From contig CM049313.1 in assembly GCA_026874595.1 (NCBI GenBank), positions 14,071,508 through 14,135,507 of the forward strand: a stretch of 64,000 bases of DNA, written 5' to 3'. The DNA comes from Sipunculus nudus. Taxonomy: Eukaryota > Annelida > Sipuncula > Golfingiida > Sipunculidae. The notes under the pieces are model-generated. The model ran no database searches. It worked only from the letters and a program-made list of their open reading frames with translations, and was not told the origin of the DNA. The position numbers were made by a program, and so were the translations under genes. Shown piece by piece: positions 1 to 12,887 of the stretch (position 1 is its first letter; each line of letters opens with the position of its first letter).

Positions 1-3000
1 CGTTTAACCCTACATGCAAGCGCCAACGAATCAAATGGAAATTTCTTGGAACAATTGCCTATAAGTCATGACGTTTGTTTGGTTGTCTGGTAACAATTCA
101 TGGAATTTTGTGCTGGTAAATTAAAGGATGACCTAGAGAAACTTTAGAAGCCTTTTTGTCTGCAAAATTAAAGAAATTGTACTCAGACTTTGAAACACAG
201 GAAACTATTGGAATCTGAGTATTTCAACATTGTAACAATTACGTATAATAATTTTAATAATAAGTATGTCTGCAAAAATTTGTGGAGAAAAAAATCCTGA
301 CTATCAGATATAGCTGATGAAATAAGTTGGGACCGGAACGGATGGATGTTCTGACTTATTGATAGACTGTCAGATGAATATATACTCTAACTGCTAAATA
401 ACTATAACAATTACATTCAAACATAAATTAACCTATTCGAATTTTTATTATCACTTAATCCTACCAGATGCTGTTATAAATAAAATTTGTAGATATTTCT
501 ATGTACCCCTTTAGAGCGAGAAACGCTAATGGGATGAATCTATGTCAATATTTTATTTTAACATTTTATCCATCAAAATGAGCAATTGGCATATGGCTCC
601 CAAGGTAAAATGATATAAATTTATAATAGTCTTCTATCGTTTCATTTTGTTCTTAACTTCTTATCAACTGGTGCCTTTTATAATAACATTTCTCTTCGTG
701 GAATTTTTTTTATTTATTCTTTTAACAATCGATCAGTTTAAAGACCCAAATCGGCCTGTAAAGTGTCTCAAATATAAGATGGGGAAAGACTATAGGCTCA
801 AATGCATTGATTGAGAGAGTGTGAACGACTTACTTAACATTTCATCCTATAGCTGTTGGCGTGTATTGACCTTATATTAAACACCTGCCACAGGATAGTG
901 TGTCACAACTGACTGGTCTTATTCGGTAAAGATAACATGAATGGTACAATGCACTATTTCCAGTAATGGTTTCACTGAACTGTTCATTTATAAGCTTTCA
1001 AGACCCATCAAACATACTCTCAGTACAATCCTGCTGTCTGAGGGAAGATCAAAAGGCAAGATGTAAGCAGTTTAAAGAGCTTCCATGGACATTGTATGGT
1101 ACGCAGTTCATTGACAGTAGCTTTTTCAATGATTCAACACAACGCGCAGATGCAGTACAAATTACTACTATGTAGAAAAGCTTTTATATGTGTTAAAAAA
1201 GGGTCATCATTTTGTTGTTGCATTAATGTTTTCCACTCATGTCTGATAAATGGCATTATCATAATCAACCAATGAAATTATGGAAAACTCATTGAAAGTC
1301 CAAAATCCCCCCCCCCGAAAAAAATGATCAGTGTTGCAAATACTATTGTCAAGTACACATATTTTCCAGATATTTCTCCAATTTAAACCATCACCTAAAA
1401 ACACGTTATCCTGACATATTATTTTTATGGAATAAATTATTAAGTGGATGCATGTGTAATATACATCGTTACATTATGACAATGTGTATGATAAATATAA
1501 GGTCACTCAAATTAACATCTTCACCATTACTTTGATTCGTATAAGTGAATCTCATGCTCGAGTACCTGCTGCACTGTCTTATGGATTGGTCTCCTCGAGA
1601 CATACCAGGTGGCGCCAGTATAATATGAGGAACACCGGAAAGTTCACATAGTCATCTTTACAAACTCATTTATCAGCACGTAAGCTTAGTACCCTACCGT
1701 GTCAAGGGATTGTTGACTTAATGAAAAGCATAGAATAAAAAGGCAAAACAGGACATGCAGATGCTATGCATGGTGACGGTGAAATCGCGTGTTCTCAAGG
1801 ACCATCTTTTTTAGCAATAAGAAAACACTTACAATTTCGGTAACTTGACACAATTTGGCAAAACGGTTACAATTAACAACAAGAAAATGTATATCACAAT
1901 TTCAACAAATATACAAGTGAACCTCTCTAAGTGTCCATCATACACATGTTCTATATTTGTAGTACCATCGAACCTCTAAAGTTAAATATATTTTATTTTA
2001 ATCGAACGTTTAAAAGTTAAAGTCGCGAAATACGCAGAAAACGCAAAGGTGTACACATGTGTTAAAATGCCCATATAAAAATCTATTATGACACATACTT
2101 AACACGCATGCGAGTCACATAACATGTTTAAATTTGAAGCTTGTAAAAATTCTTTTGAAAGAAATGTGAAATACCACTTTTAAGCAGTGTATAGGTTTTC
2201 ATTTTTATAATCCTTGTTGCTCGGAAAGCTATTATACGATGTGATATTGATGCAGACAGAAATCAGATTATTTAATATCATTTCATTAATAAAATTGGTA
2301 TCAAGTCATTGTTTGTTTGGAAAGAAGAAAACATATTCTGGTTTGAGACCTTATTTCAGCAACTATTTTTGGACTATTAGCAGGTATTACAATCGTGGCA
2401 GGTACTATTCACCTTATGACGAGTAACGTCAGAGTGACCTGATCAAGTGCCGTCGGACCCACGTTTGTATCAACCAGGGCAGCCTACCTTACCAAATTAA
2501 AAGCCCTTTAATGGATCAGTCCACATATAGTTAAGGGAGTTCTGTCTTATAACTTTGCCACTTTAGTTACATTATATACTCCCTACATTTTCAGCCAATC
2601 ATTATTTTTTTGCTTCATATATTGTTTGATTCCATTTACACACGACACTGGTTCTATCATTACAACATGACATCTCATCCCCCCCCCTTACATTACTAAA
2701 CAGTACCGGACGCCGTATTATGAACTGGTTTACTGCCTCACACAAGAGTCTCACCTTTTCTGATAGACCGCTTCTCTGCGACATGAACAGATGGCAACTG
2801 TTTTATAAGAAGTAATATAATGGATTTGTTGTGCAGTAATGTTTAGAGAACATAGAAAACAATAGATAACATTTAAATTTAATAAAAAAGTATTCTTTTT
2901 ACTTGAAAACTGCACTTGATTTTAAAGCACAGCGGAACATGTAATGTAGGAGTGTAAAAGTCGGCCAAGATTCTACACATATGCAAATATTATGAATTAT

Positions 3001-4836
3001 GTCAATTATTTGCAGTTTTAATTAAGTGGCACTTTGAAAATGTTTAGGCATTTTTATTATCCTTTTCTCCACATGATCTCAAATCCTTATCAAATGTAAG
3101 ACATACTTTCATAGACCGAGGACCACTTTGGCTACCGCTGTCAACGGCTGCAGCAAGAAAGTCGCACGCACAAATTAGAACGGTCAGCGTCGCCACTACT
3201 GTGTTCACCTCTGCCGGATTTAATTAAAGCATTCACAGTGAAATCAGATTATTTTAGTTTCTTATCTTCACAATATAAAGTATATTACGAATACGGGGAG
3301 TTGTGTGTATAAAGTAATGTTAAACACACTCATCTACATACGCACACGTATATATACCTAGGCCCATAGACCGTTTGAAATATTAGGGGCATCTCTGGCA
3401 GATAATATGCTGATGCAAATAAAGATTGTCTTCATTACAGCATATAAAAGTAGCAATTTATAAATATGAGCCAATCCTATATACATCAAGAGTAGGTGCA
3501 TGTGCGGTTCTTACCTTTCAGTCGCTTCGTGTCACGTAAACACAGTTTAGGCTTGGTACGATTTTGCACGCAAAGTCGAAATAATAATATACATTTCAGA
3601 AACTTTATAACTACAAAATGCCATACCTACTGACATCTGATATCTTCTGGTAGTCGTAGTTTACAAAAGTGACAAACACAGCCTCAACAGGACCTGTGGA
3701 GTCTACTTTTTGACAGAAGTTGATAAGGACCTTTCAAAGCGCCCCATGCACATGGATTGAATCTTTCCTCATACCATTAAATATCACCTGCCAGCTGTAC
3801 ATGTCGAAACTCCCCAGGTAATAAGACATGTGAGCGTTTTTATTCACTGCAGCTAGACACAAGTCATAATTTCATATTCACATGACGTAGACTGACCAGT
3901 AGTCTGCTCAAAAATCCAAAGAGCATAATAAAATAAATCAAGAGGCAGTTCAAAAAAGAGGACAATATGTAACTTATAACTCTTTTGGTAATAAGAATAT
4001 AATAATAACGTTTGTAGGTTATGAATGTAATCAGAATGCTCATAACTGAATATCTGTCACATAGATCATGCTTGAATCTGTGTTGAAGACATAACATAAA
4101 ATCATTAACATCAGCTTTATGAAGTCAGGTTGTATTCCTTGCATATAACTGGTTGTTCAACCACCATCAACTATCATTGACTTATACCTTTTAATCTTCC
4201 TTTTTCCATCTCTTTATCTCTATTATTCTTCTTTATTGCCATAGGTTGCTTAGAAATGTTTGTATGGGCGATTATGGAAATAATGTGGCATAGGAACTAG
4301 TTTCTCAAAATAAAAAAAAAATGTTCATGTTTGTGGACCATGACCTGACAGCGACAGTGATTATCGTAGCGATTATAGTAGCGATGACTGAAACACGTAA
4401 GAAGTTTAAAGTCATCAACCTGAGTAGTTCTCACTCTATCTTTGGCCAACAACTTAGGCTACACAATATGATGAGTTTTATATACATAGACTCATCATGG
4501 CTTACACTGGGAGTGCCACTGTTTCCAGTCTGTATAATTTGATCGTTTGCGCTAAAATCCAAATCTGCTTGAGGGGGTTAGACGTCTGGTGCCTGTGTAA
4601 GTGAAGAGACGTGTACCATTAAGTGTGGCGAGTCTGCCCAGAATTTATCACGAATTAATATGAATGTGTATCACAAGTGTACACATAAATAGACGTTTTC
4701 ATTTACTGTGATGTGTTATTTGGACACAGTATCAACTGCAGCCATGCAGTATCAAGGTCTCATATATATATCCTCTGATCCTGTGACCTGATTTAAACAT
4801 CAAGTCTGTGTGTGTATGTGTGGGAGTATGAGTTTA

Positions 4837-4839
<3 letters not shown>

Positions 4840-4879
<40 letters not shown>
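4840..4879. repeat. (TA)n microsatellite
   Basis: About 20 TA dinucleotides lie directly against the pogo-like terminus that begins at 4880. TA is the target of pogo/Tigger elements. Confidence 0.95.
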
Positions 4880-4882
<3 letters not shown>

Positions 4883-4966
4883 TAAAACCTCGTTATGTCG
4901 AAGACTAAGGGACCGGTGAATTTACTTCGGCACATCCGAAGTTCGAGGCAACCGATATTCATTTTA
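4880..4966 (+). mobile_element. Solitary pogo/Tigger-like terminus
   Basis: After the TA tract the sequence begins CAGTAAAACCTCGTTATGTC, the style of terminus found on pogo/Tigger elements of the Tc1/mariner group. It contains a short hairpin, ACTTCGG-CACAT-CCGAAGT, at 4924-4942. I found no partner terminus facing it within the window, so this is a fragment rather than a whole element. It lies inside the copy-1-only segment. Confidence 0.55.
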
Positions 4967-5026
4967 TTGAAACATCATTAACCTTAATTATATCAATAAA
5001 TACTGCACATGTATACAGACTTAAGT

Positions 5027-6255
5027 TAATATCCTGAGAGATTCTGGACAAATCTCCTTGGAAACCTGAAATAAGGTCATAGTGACCTATATTTTGTGAC
5101 CCATGGGCCGAAAACATGATTTTGAGCACCCATAAAGTCAGATCGGGCAAAAAATAGTATCCATTAGGCCTAGAATACTCCAACATGACATTTAGGGAGG
5201 TGGTCCTAGGTAAATGTCCTTGGAAACCTGAAATTAGGTCACTGTGACCTATATTCTGCGACGTATAGGAAAAAGATGTCGTATGAACACCCTGAATGTC
5301 AGATGGTGAAAAATCGTATCTGAAAGGCCTAGAATCTTCTTTCCTGGGAGGCTCTAGGCAAATCTCCTTGGAAACCTGAAATAAGTTCATGGTGACCTAC
5401 ATTTTGTGACCCACGAGACAAATCCTGATTTTGAGCACCCTGAATGTCAGATGGGCACAAATCGTATCTGTTAGGTCTAGAATCTTCTAATGCAACATCC
5501 TGGGAGGTCCGAGGCAAATCTCCTTGGAAACCTGAAATTAGGTCATGGTGACCTACATTTTGAGACCTATAGGCCGAAAACAGGATTTTGAGCATCCAGA
5601 AAGTCAGGCAGGCCACATATTGTATTTTTTAGGCCTAGAATCTACTAATGTGACATTTTGAGACGTCCTTGGCAAATGTCTGTGGAAAACTGAAATTAGG
5701 TCACCATGGCCTATATTTTGCAACCTTTAGGGAAAAAAGTCATAAAGGCACCCAGACAGGCAGTCAGGGCACACATTGTATCTATCAGGCCTAGAATCTT
5801 CTAATGTAACATTCTGAGACGTCCCTGGCCAATGTCCTTGGAAAACTGAAAATAGGTCATCATGGCCTATATTTTACAACCTATCAGAAAAGATGTCATA
5901 TAAGCACCCAGACAGTCAGACAGGGCACAAATTGTATCCATTAGGCCTAGAATCTTTTAATGTAAAATTCAGGAAGGTCTTAGTCAAGTGTCCTTGGAAA
6001 CCTAAATTAGGTCATGGTGACCTATATTGTAAGACCTATGGGCTGAAAAATGGTTTTTGAGCACCCAGACAGACAAGGCACAAATTGTATCCTTTAGCCC
6101 TAGAATCTTCTAACATGACATTCAGGGGAATCCTCGGCAATTCTTCTTGGAAACCTGAAATCGGATCATGGTGACCTATATTCTGCCGGCTATGGACCAG
6201 AAACATGATTTTGAGCACCCAGACAGACAGTGTACAAATTTTATCCATTTTCCTT
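5027..6255. repeat. Satellite array 1: eight ~155-bp units
   Basis: Eight tandem units are anchored by CCTTGGAAACCTGAAAT or a close variant at 5056, 5218, 5366, 5522, 5681, 5836, 5992 and 6146, a spacing of 148-162 bp. Each unit also has AGGCCTAGAATC, a GAGCACCC-type motif and a palindrome AGGTCAnnnTGACCT. Perfect palindromes lie at 5074-5088, 5236-5250, 5540-5554 and 6009-6023. Sites at 5384, 5698 and 5854 have one mismatch, and the site at 6163 has two. The unit length is close to a multiple of three, so minus-strand frames stay open across several units; these are not taken as genes. The same array occurs at 12888-14110. Confidence 0.9.
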
Positions 6256-7399
6256 GTAACCCTCTGTTGTGAAATCCAGGGTGGTCCTGTCCGTTTATAT
6301 GTGTGTATTGTAGTTTTTTTTTTTTTTTATTTCAAAGGACCATTTTGGTTCAGTTACAGTTTGGTGACCTAACAGTTTGATGCACTACAAGGCCGATATT
6401 ATGACCGGTTATCAAATTAGCCTTTCCTCATCCCCCCCCCTCCCTTTTACATTATAGCGGCTAGGCGAAATCTTACATTAGTAACAAACACACGCACATG
6501 GCGCTGGCAAAGATTAGAGTATATTCCAAGCACATTCACACCTGCTCAGTCAAAAAGGAAAAAAAGTCTTACACTTATGCACAGATTTTCCCAATAGGCT
6601 TCAGATGAACTTTCATTAAATTTCTTCTTTTGAAGTGGAGTGTTTACTGGCAACAGTTATCTAAAAGCACATTTGAAGGCCTACTCGGTTCTTGTTTAAC
6701 TCGCAACAGGCGGTAACATTCTAGCCACTTCAGTTTTGTGTTAATTTTACATGAAGACGCTTTACAGGTGGTACATGGGCGGATATTATAACAACGTAGG
6801 CCAAGTATTTATCTGTTTTATGGATATTAAAGTTTCCTTGTTCCTGCGATTCGTAGAAAGAGTCAGGATAGTACACACATTAGATCTACTGACTGGACAG
6901 TAAGTAAATACTTCCCATAAATCAAATTAATATTTCAAGAATAAACTGTTAAGCATGGCTGAAATATTTATTTATTTGAGTCTGGTTTTGTTGTAAGAAC
7001 TACACTTAATGTTGGTTATTTGTGTATTTGTGTGGGGTTTACCTACCTCTTCTGTAGGCAGCACGTAGTATCACAAGAGGCGTATGCGCAGACTAGTAAA
7101 GTCAGTTCCTCTACCCCTCTAGAACCAATGTTGATTGATGATGTTTTATTACTGACGCATTGTCCCTATACATGCATTAAAAATGTTAGTTAAAAGTTAA
7201 TTAAAAAGGTAGATATCGTATTTTTTTAATAAACATACACATATCAATATCGATCGACGCACATGTACATTATATATATATATATATATTAGTATATAAT
7301 TATAGCTACACACACATTGTATAGACACATGCAACATGAAAACACAAAAAAAGTCTGACCGCCCATCTGTTGTGAACCTACATTTTGTGCATTCATGTT

Positions 7400-7401
<2 letters not shown>

Positions 7402-7446
<45 letters not shown>
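7402..7446. repeat. (TA)n microsatellite
   Basis: An uninterrupted TA run lies at the right edge of duplication copy 1. The homologous point in copy 2 leads instead to a solo-LTR insertion at 15373. Confidence 0.95.
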
Positions 7447-7448
<2 letters not shown>

Positions 7449-10087
7449 TGTATGAGTAGCCATGCTGGTTCATTGTTTTATAGATGGAAAGGGTTTACAC
7501 AGAAAAGTGGTTTTGACAGATTCGTCCATTTATATCAGCGGACTTAATTCAGCGGTCCCGCCGTCTGATGAAGTCCGCTTATATGAGTGGACAAAACTGT
7601 TACAACAAAAAGTAAGTGTCTGTGCATTAGAAACCTATAGAACAAATACATGCAATGTGGAGAAGGATAAGGAAGTGTCGTTCTGCGTGAAAAGACGGGA
7701 ACACATAAAAATATATAATAAATGAATAGATCTTATGAAGTTTAAATCTGTTGGGAAATCTTGTTTTAATAATTAAATCATACGTCAACATAAATTATAA
7801 AAGCATTTATTTTCAGCACTTAGTCAATAACCGTTCATTAGGCAAAGGGAACGAAAACAGGGGTACGGCATTACAGTATTACATGACAATCATTATGCCA
7901 TATGACGCAACATGAACAATATTAATACGCCGTCGTTTGAGTCACTTGGTCGCCCGATAAAAAAATGTCTAAGACTCAATTTCTCACAGACGGTGAAATG
8001 AAACCAATGTTAAGCTGCACTGAAGGGAAAATCGAAATCATTAATTCGTTCTTCTGACAATTCGGGGTTAGTAATGTCCAATTTAGAGAGGTAGCCTCGC
8101 TCCGGGAGGGGGATCCCGGATAAAATGAAAACATAATACGAGGGTACCCCAGGCAAAATAAATATTGATCTATTAGTTGTCATACTTGTTGAAACGATCG
8201 GGCCCCAGGTCTGGTTTCACAGGAATATTTTAACTGTTGTAGAAAAGCGGATGCTACATTTAGAAACACAGTATAGACTAGCAAAACGTTCTTACGCCTT
8301 GTACCTCAGTAACTGGTACCTGAGAAGACTGGCATACGCCAAAAACAAAGTGTATCTCATAAAGTGTTGTCCACGTGTACTGTCAAATAACGTTGTGGAT
8401 GAAAGAAAAGTTGTTGATATAATCAAAGGTATTTGGGTTATATTAATTATAGATTAATTAAATATAGGTAAAAGTTAACCTCACCTTAAAATATCTGACA
8501 AAATATTTTTTTTTAGAATTGAACTACCAAAAAATGATTACAGTAAAAAACATATGGTACTTTTAAATAAATCAGGTCAAATTAGACAGGTTCTAATGTA
8601 GATAAAATTTATGATTAGATGAAGACACCTTAGTGATGACTAACCTTTTATTATAGTCACAAGCTTCCGAAGCTTAGAGCTCCTTCATAAAGTGTTAAGT
8701 GGAATATGCATAAAAATTGGGCTGAATATATATATATATATATATATGATAAACAACTTTTAATAACCATTATGCATGGTACAGTGTGATAGGTTATTCT
8801 GACCTTGTCCTATGATGCCAAAGGTTTCGATCGGGTCATTTTTTATTTACTCATAATGCTGGGGTTATATGTCCAGTCCAGATATTAGGGTTATGTTGAG
8901 TTCATGCCCTCTGGCATATTAATGGTTTGAAGTTCATCAGTAATGTTCATGGGCGTACATGACGATTGACGAATAATATGATATCGATATGGTTGTTTAA
9001 GTCCATGATTTTAAATATGACTGGAGTTAACATTTCCATAAATGGTATATCAAATGATATATTAAATAGTACGCATGAGTACGTTTACGCACAAATTAAT
9101 GATGTCTCTAGTAAACTTGATATTTCTGTGTGTAAGCTTGAGAGAGAGATGACTTCATAACACGGTGATATCTGTGGCGGGAATGTGCAAGTGTGTGCGA
9201 GAAATGACGTCACGTCAGTATATGGTGGGTTCATTCGGTGCCACTAATATTATAGATATTTGTACCCTACACCCAGTACCTGAATAATTTTAATTATCAA
9301 GACTACATTCATGTTCACACACTTTGTATCTCATGCTCTCACCTCAGTAAAATTAATAAAAATAATCACGGTCAGTGTCAGTGATCAACAAAAGCATAAA
9401 CGACACCATATAAGTCAAATTTTCAACATCCAGGTGAGCAACTTTCTTACAAACAAAGGTCTGCTTCATTCATAGCCAAATAACCGACACGTTAAAGAAC
9501 AAGTGTCTCAAGATCTTCAGTCAGATAGGCAGGGACGTCAATATCATATCCCAATTTTTGGTAAGGGGGGGGGGGGGGTTTGGGTGGGGGCAATACCCTT
9601 CCCCCATTCAGAGAATAAAATTACTATATCATGGCTAGTCAGGACGGTGTCTTTAAGCTGCAAATACTTGCTTTCTATATTGTTAGAAACACTGGACCTT
9701 TTTCATTTATTCGACCAAAACCATGTTTTGAAATATAGATATAATCATAAACGTTTTTGACACTTTTAAGGATAAAAGACTTTGCCAAATTTGTTAATGT
9801 TGCATTGATTATAACATTTGGATAAACTGTTAACAAATTAAGTGACTCGATGTACATGGTACACAGTCAGGTTCACTTGCAATAATTGTTATGAGTTTAA
9901 AAGAAACAGTGAATAGATATTAGTCTTTATTTTGATCTTAAGTAAGGAAACCGCCAAAAGATCGACAAGTATAACAAAGTTATCAAGAATATGGCTGCTG
10001 TAAAAGCTGTTGAAATATTAGAAGCCTAAACATACTAAAGTAGCACGATGCACATAGGATTGAATACTATATATTTAGTGTGACATG
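7447..10087. other. Unique spacer between the two duplication copies
   Basis: No gene is recognised here. Two open plus-strand stretches (7462-7725, 87 codons, and 8251-8457, 68 codons) have no identifiable domain, no supported splice signals and no paralogue in the window. Near 7525-7590 there are inverted-looking CAGCGGACTT and AGTCCGCTTATAT motifs that could be a decayed transposon end. A short TA tract is at 8725-8748 and a G tract at about 9566. Confidence 0.6.
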
Positions 10088-12887
10088 CATTGTAACAATT
10101 AGTATAATAATTTTAATAATAAGTATGTCTGCAAAAATTTGTGGAGAAAAAAATCCTGACTATCAGATATAGCTGATGAAATAAGTTGGGACCGGAACGG
10201 ATGGATGTTCTGACTTATTGATAGACTGTCAGATGAATATATACTCTAACTGCTAAATAACTATAACAATTACATTCAAACATAAATTAACCTATTCGAA
10301 TTTTTATTATCACTTAATCCTACCAGATGCTGTTATAAATAAAATTTGTAGATATTTCTATGTACCCCTTTAGAGCGAGAAACGCTAATGGGATGAATCT
10401 ATGTCAATATTTTATTTTAACATTTTATCCATCAAAATGAGCAATTGGCATATGGCTCCCAAGGTAAAATGATATAAATTTATAATAGTCTTCTATCGTT
10501 TCATTTTGTTCTTAACTTCTTATCAACTGGTGCCTTTTATAATAACATTTCTCTTCGTGGATTTTTTTATTTATTCTTTGAACAATCGATCAGTTTAAAG
10601 ACCCAAATCGGCCTGTAAAGTGTCTCAAATATAAGATGGGGAAAGCCTATAGGCTCAAATGCATTGATTGAGAGAGTGTGAACGACTTCCTTAAAATTTC
10701 ATCCTATAGCTGTTAGCGTGTATTGACCTTATATTAAACACCTGCCACAGGATAGTGTGTCACAACTGACTGGTCTTATTCGGTAAAGATAATATGAATG
10801 GTACAATGCACTATTTCCAGTAATGGTTTCACTGAACTGTTCATTTATAAGCTTTCAAGACCCATCAAACATACTCTCAGTACAATCCTTCTGTCTGAGG
10901 GAAGAACTAAAAGCAAGATGTAAGCAGTTTAAAGAGCTTCCATTGACATTGTATGGTACGCAGTTCATTGACAGTAGCTTTTTCAATGATTCAACACAAC
11001 GCGTTTAGTTGTTCAAATTCTTACAATTGGAAGATGCAGTACAAATTACAACTATGTAGAAAAGCTTTTATATGTGTTAAAAAAAAGGGTCATCATTTTG
11101 TTGTTGCATTATTGTTTTCCACTCATGCTGATATATGGCATTATCATATGCAACGAAAATCAACCAATGAAATTATGCAAAACTCATTGAAAGTCCAAAA
11201 TGCCCCCCCCCCCCCGAAAAAAATATCAGTGCAAATACTATTGTCAAGTACACATATTTTCCAGATATTTCTCCACTTTAAACCATCACCTAAACACGTA
11301 ATCCTGTTATATTATTTTTATGGAATAAATTATTAAGTGGATGCATGTGTAATATACATCGTTACATTATGACAATGTGTATGATAAATATAAGGTCACT
11401 CAAATTAACATCTCCACCATTACTTTGATTCGTATAAGTGAATCTCGTGCTCGAGTACCTGCTGCATTGTCTTATAGATTGGTCTCCTCGAGACATACCA
11501 GGTGGCGCCAGTATAATATGAGGAACACCGGAAAGTTCACATAGTCATCTTTACAAACTCATTTATCAGCACGTAAGCTTAGTACCCTACCGTGTCAAGG
11601 GGTTGTTGACTTAATGAAAAGCATAGAATAAAAAGGCAAAACAGGACTTGCAGATGCTATGCATGGTGACGGTGAAATCGCTTGTTCTCAAGGACCATCT
11701 TTTTTAGCAATAAGAAAACACTTACAATTTCGGTAACTTGACACAATTTGGCAAAACGGTTGCAATTAACAACAAGAAAATATATATCACAATTTCAACA
11801 AATATACAAGTGAACCTCTCTAAGTGTCCATCATACACATGTTCTATATTTGTAGTACCATCGAACCTATAAAGTTAATTATATTTTATTTTAATGGAAC
11901 GTTTAAATGTTAAAGTCGCGAAATACGCAGCAAACGCAAAGGTGTACACATGTGTTAAAATGCTCATATAAGAATCTATTATGACACATACTTAACACGC
12001 ATGCGAGTCACATAACATGTTTAAATTTGAAGTTTGTAAAAATTAATTTGAAAAAAAAATGTGAAATACCACTTTTAAGCAGTGTATAGGTTTTCATTTT
12101 TATAATCCTTGTTGCTCGTAAAGCTATTATACGATGTGATATTGATGCAGACAGTAATCAGATTATTTAATATCATTTCATTAATAAAATTGGTATCAAG
12201 TCATTGTTTGTTTGGAAAGAAGAAAACATATTCTGGTTTGAGACCTTTTTTCAGCAACTATTTTTGGACTATTAGCAGGTATTACAATCGTGGCAGGTAC
12301 TATTCACCTTATGACGAGTAACGTCAGAATGACCTGATCAAGTGCCGTCGGACCCACGTTTGTATCAACCAGGGCAGCCTACCTTACCAAACTGAAAGCC
12401 CATTAATGGGTCAGTCCACATATAGTTAAGGGAGTTCTGTCTTATAACATGTCAACAACTTTGCCACTTAAGTTACAATTTATACTCCCTACATTTTCAG
12501 CCAATCATTATTTTTTTGCTTCATATATTGTTTGATTCCATTTACACACGATACTGGTTCTATCATTACAACATGACATCTCATTCCCCCCCCCCCCCCC
12601 CCCCCCACCCTTACATTACTAAACAGTACCGGACGCCGTATTATGAACTGGTTTACTGACTCACACAAGAGTCTAACCTTTTCTGATAGACCGCTTCTCT
12701 GCGACATGAACAGATGGCAACTGTTTTATAAGAAATAATATAATGGATTTGTTGAGCAGTAATGTTTAGAGAACATAGAAATCAATAGATAACATATAAA
12801 TTTAACAAAAAAGTACTCTTTTTACTTGAAACATCATTAACCTTAATTATATCAATAAATACTGCACATGTATACAGACTTAACTTA

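Larger units (their letters stand above)
2909..4972 (+). other. 2.06-kb segment present only in duplication copy 1
   Basis: Copy 2 passes directly from the sequence at 2908 to that at 4973; the junction is at 12826-12831. The six bases TTGAAA occur at both ends in copy 1 (2903-2908 and 4967-4972) and once in copy 2. That fits either a microhomology deletion in copy 2 or an insertion with a 6-bp target duplication in copy 1. The right end holds a (TA)n tract and a pogo-like terminus, but the left end shows no matching inverted terminus, so deletion from copy 2 is the simpler reading. No gene is recognised inside; the short minus frame at 3864-4097 has no recognisable domain. Confidence 0.75.
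228..7403 (+). repeat. Direct segmental duplication, copy 1
   Basis: Sequence from about 228 to 7403 recurs in the same order and orientation at 10088-15349. Alignment by eye is nearly continuous with scattered substitutions and small indels, so the duplication is fairly recent. The left edge is sharp: the shared block starts at TGTAACAATT (231 and 10091) and sequence to the left does not match. The right edge falls where copy 1 enters a (TA)n tract. Copy 1 carries a 2.06-kb segment absent from copy 2 and lacks about 60 bp that copy 2 has near 14312. No host exon is recognised; its content is AT-rich DNA, poly-C tracts, TA microsatellites and a satellite array. Confidence 0.9.

Noticed and set aside
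4959-6248. Minus-strand frames across satellite array 1
   Set aside because: They are periodic translations of the ~155-bp unit with no signal or known domain; noted only as a finding.
7462-7725. 87-codon plus frame following the TA tract
   Set aside because: It begins at the edge of a microsatellite and overlaps motifs that look like a decayed transposon end; no domain.
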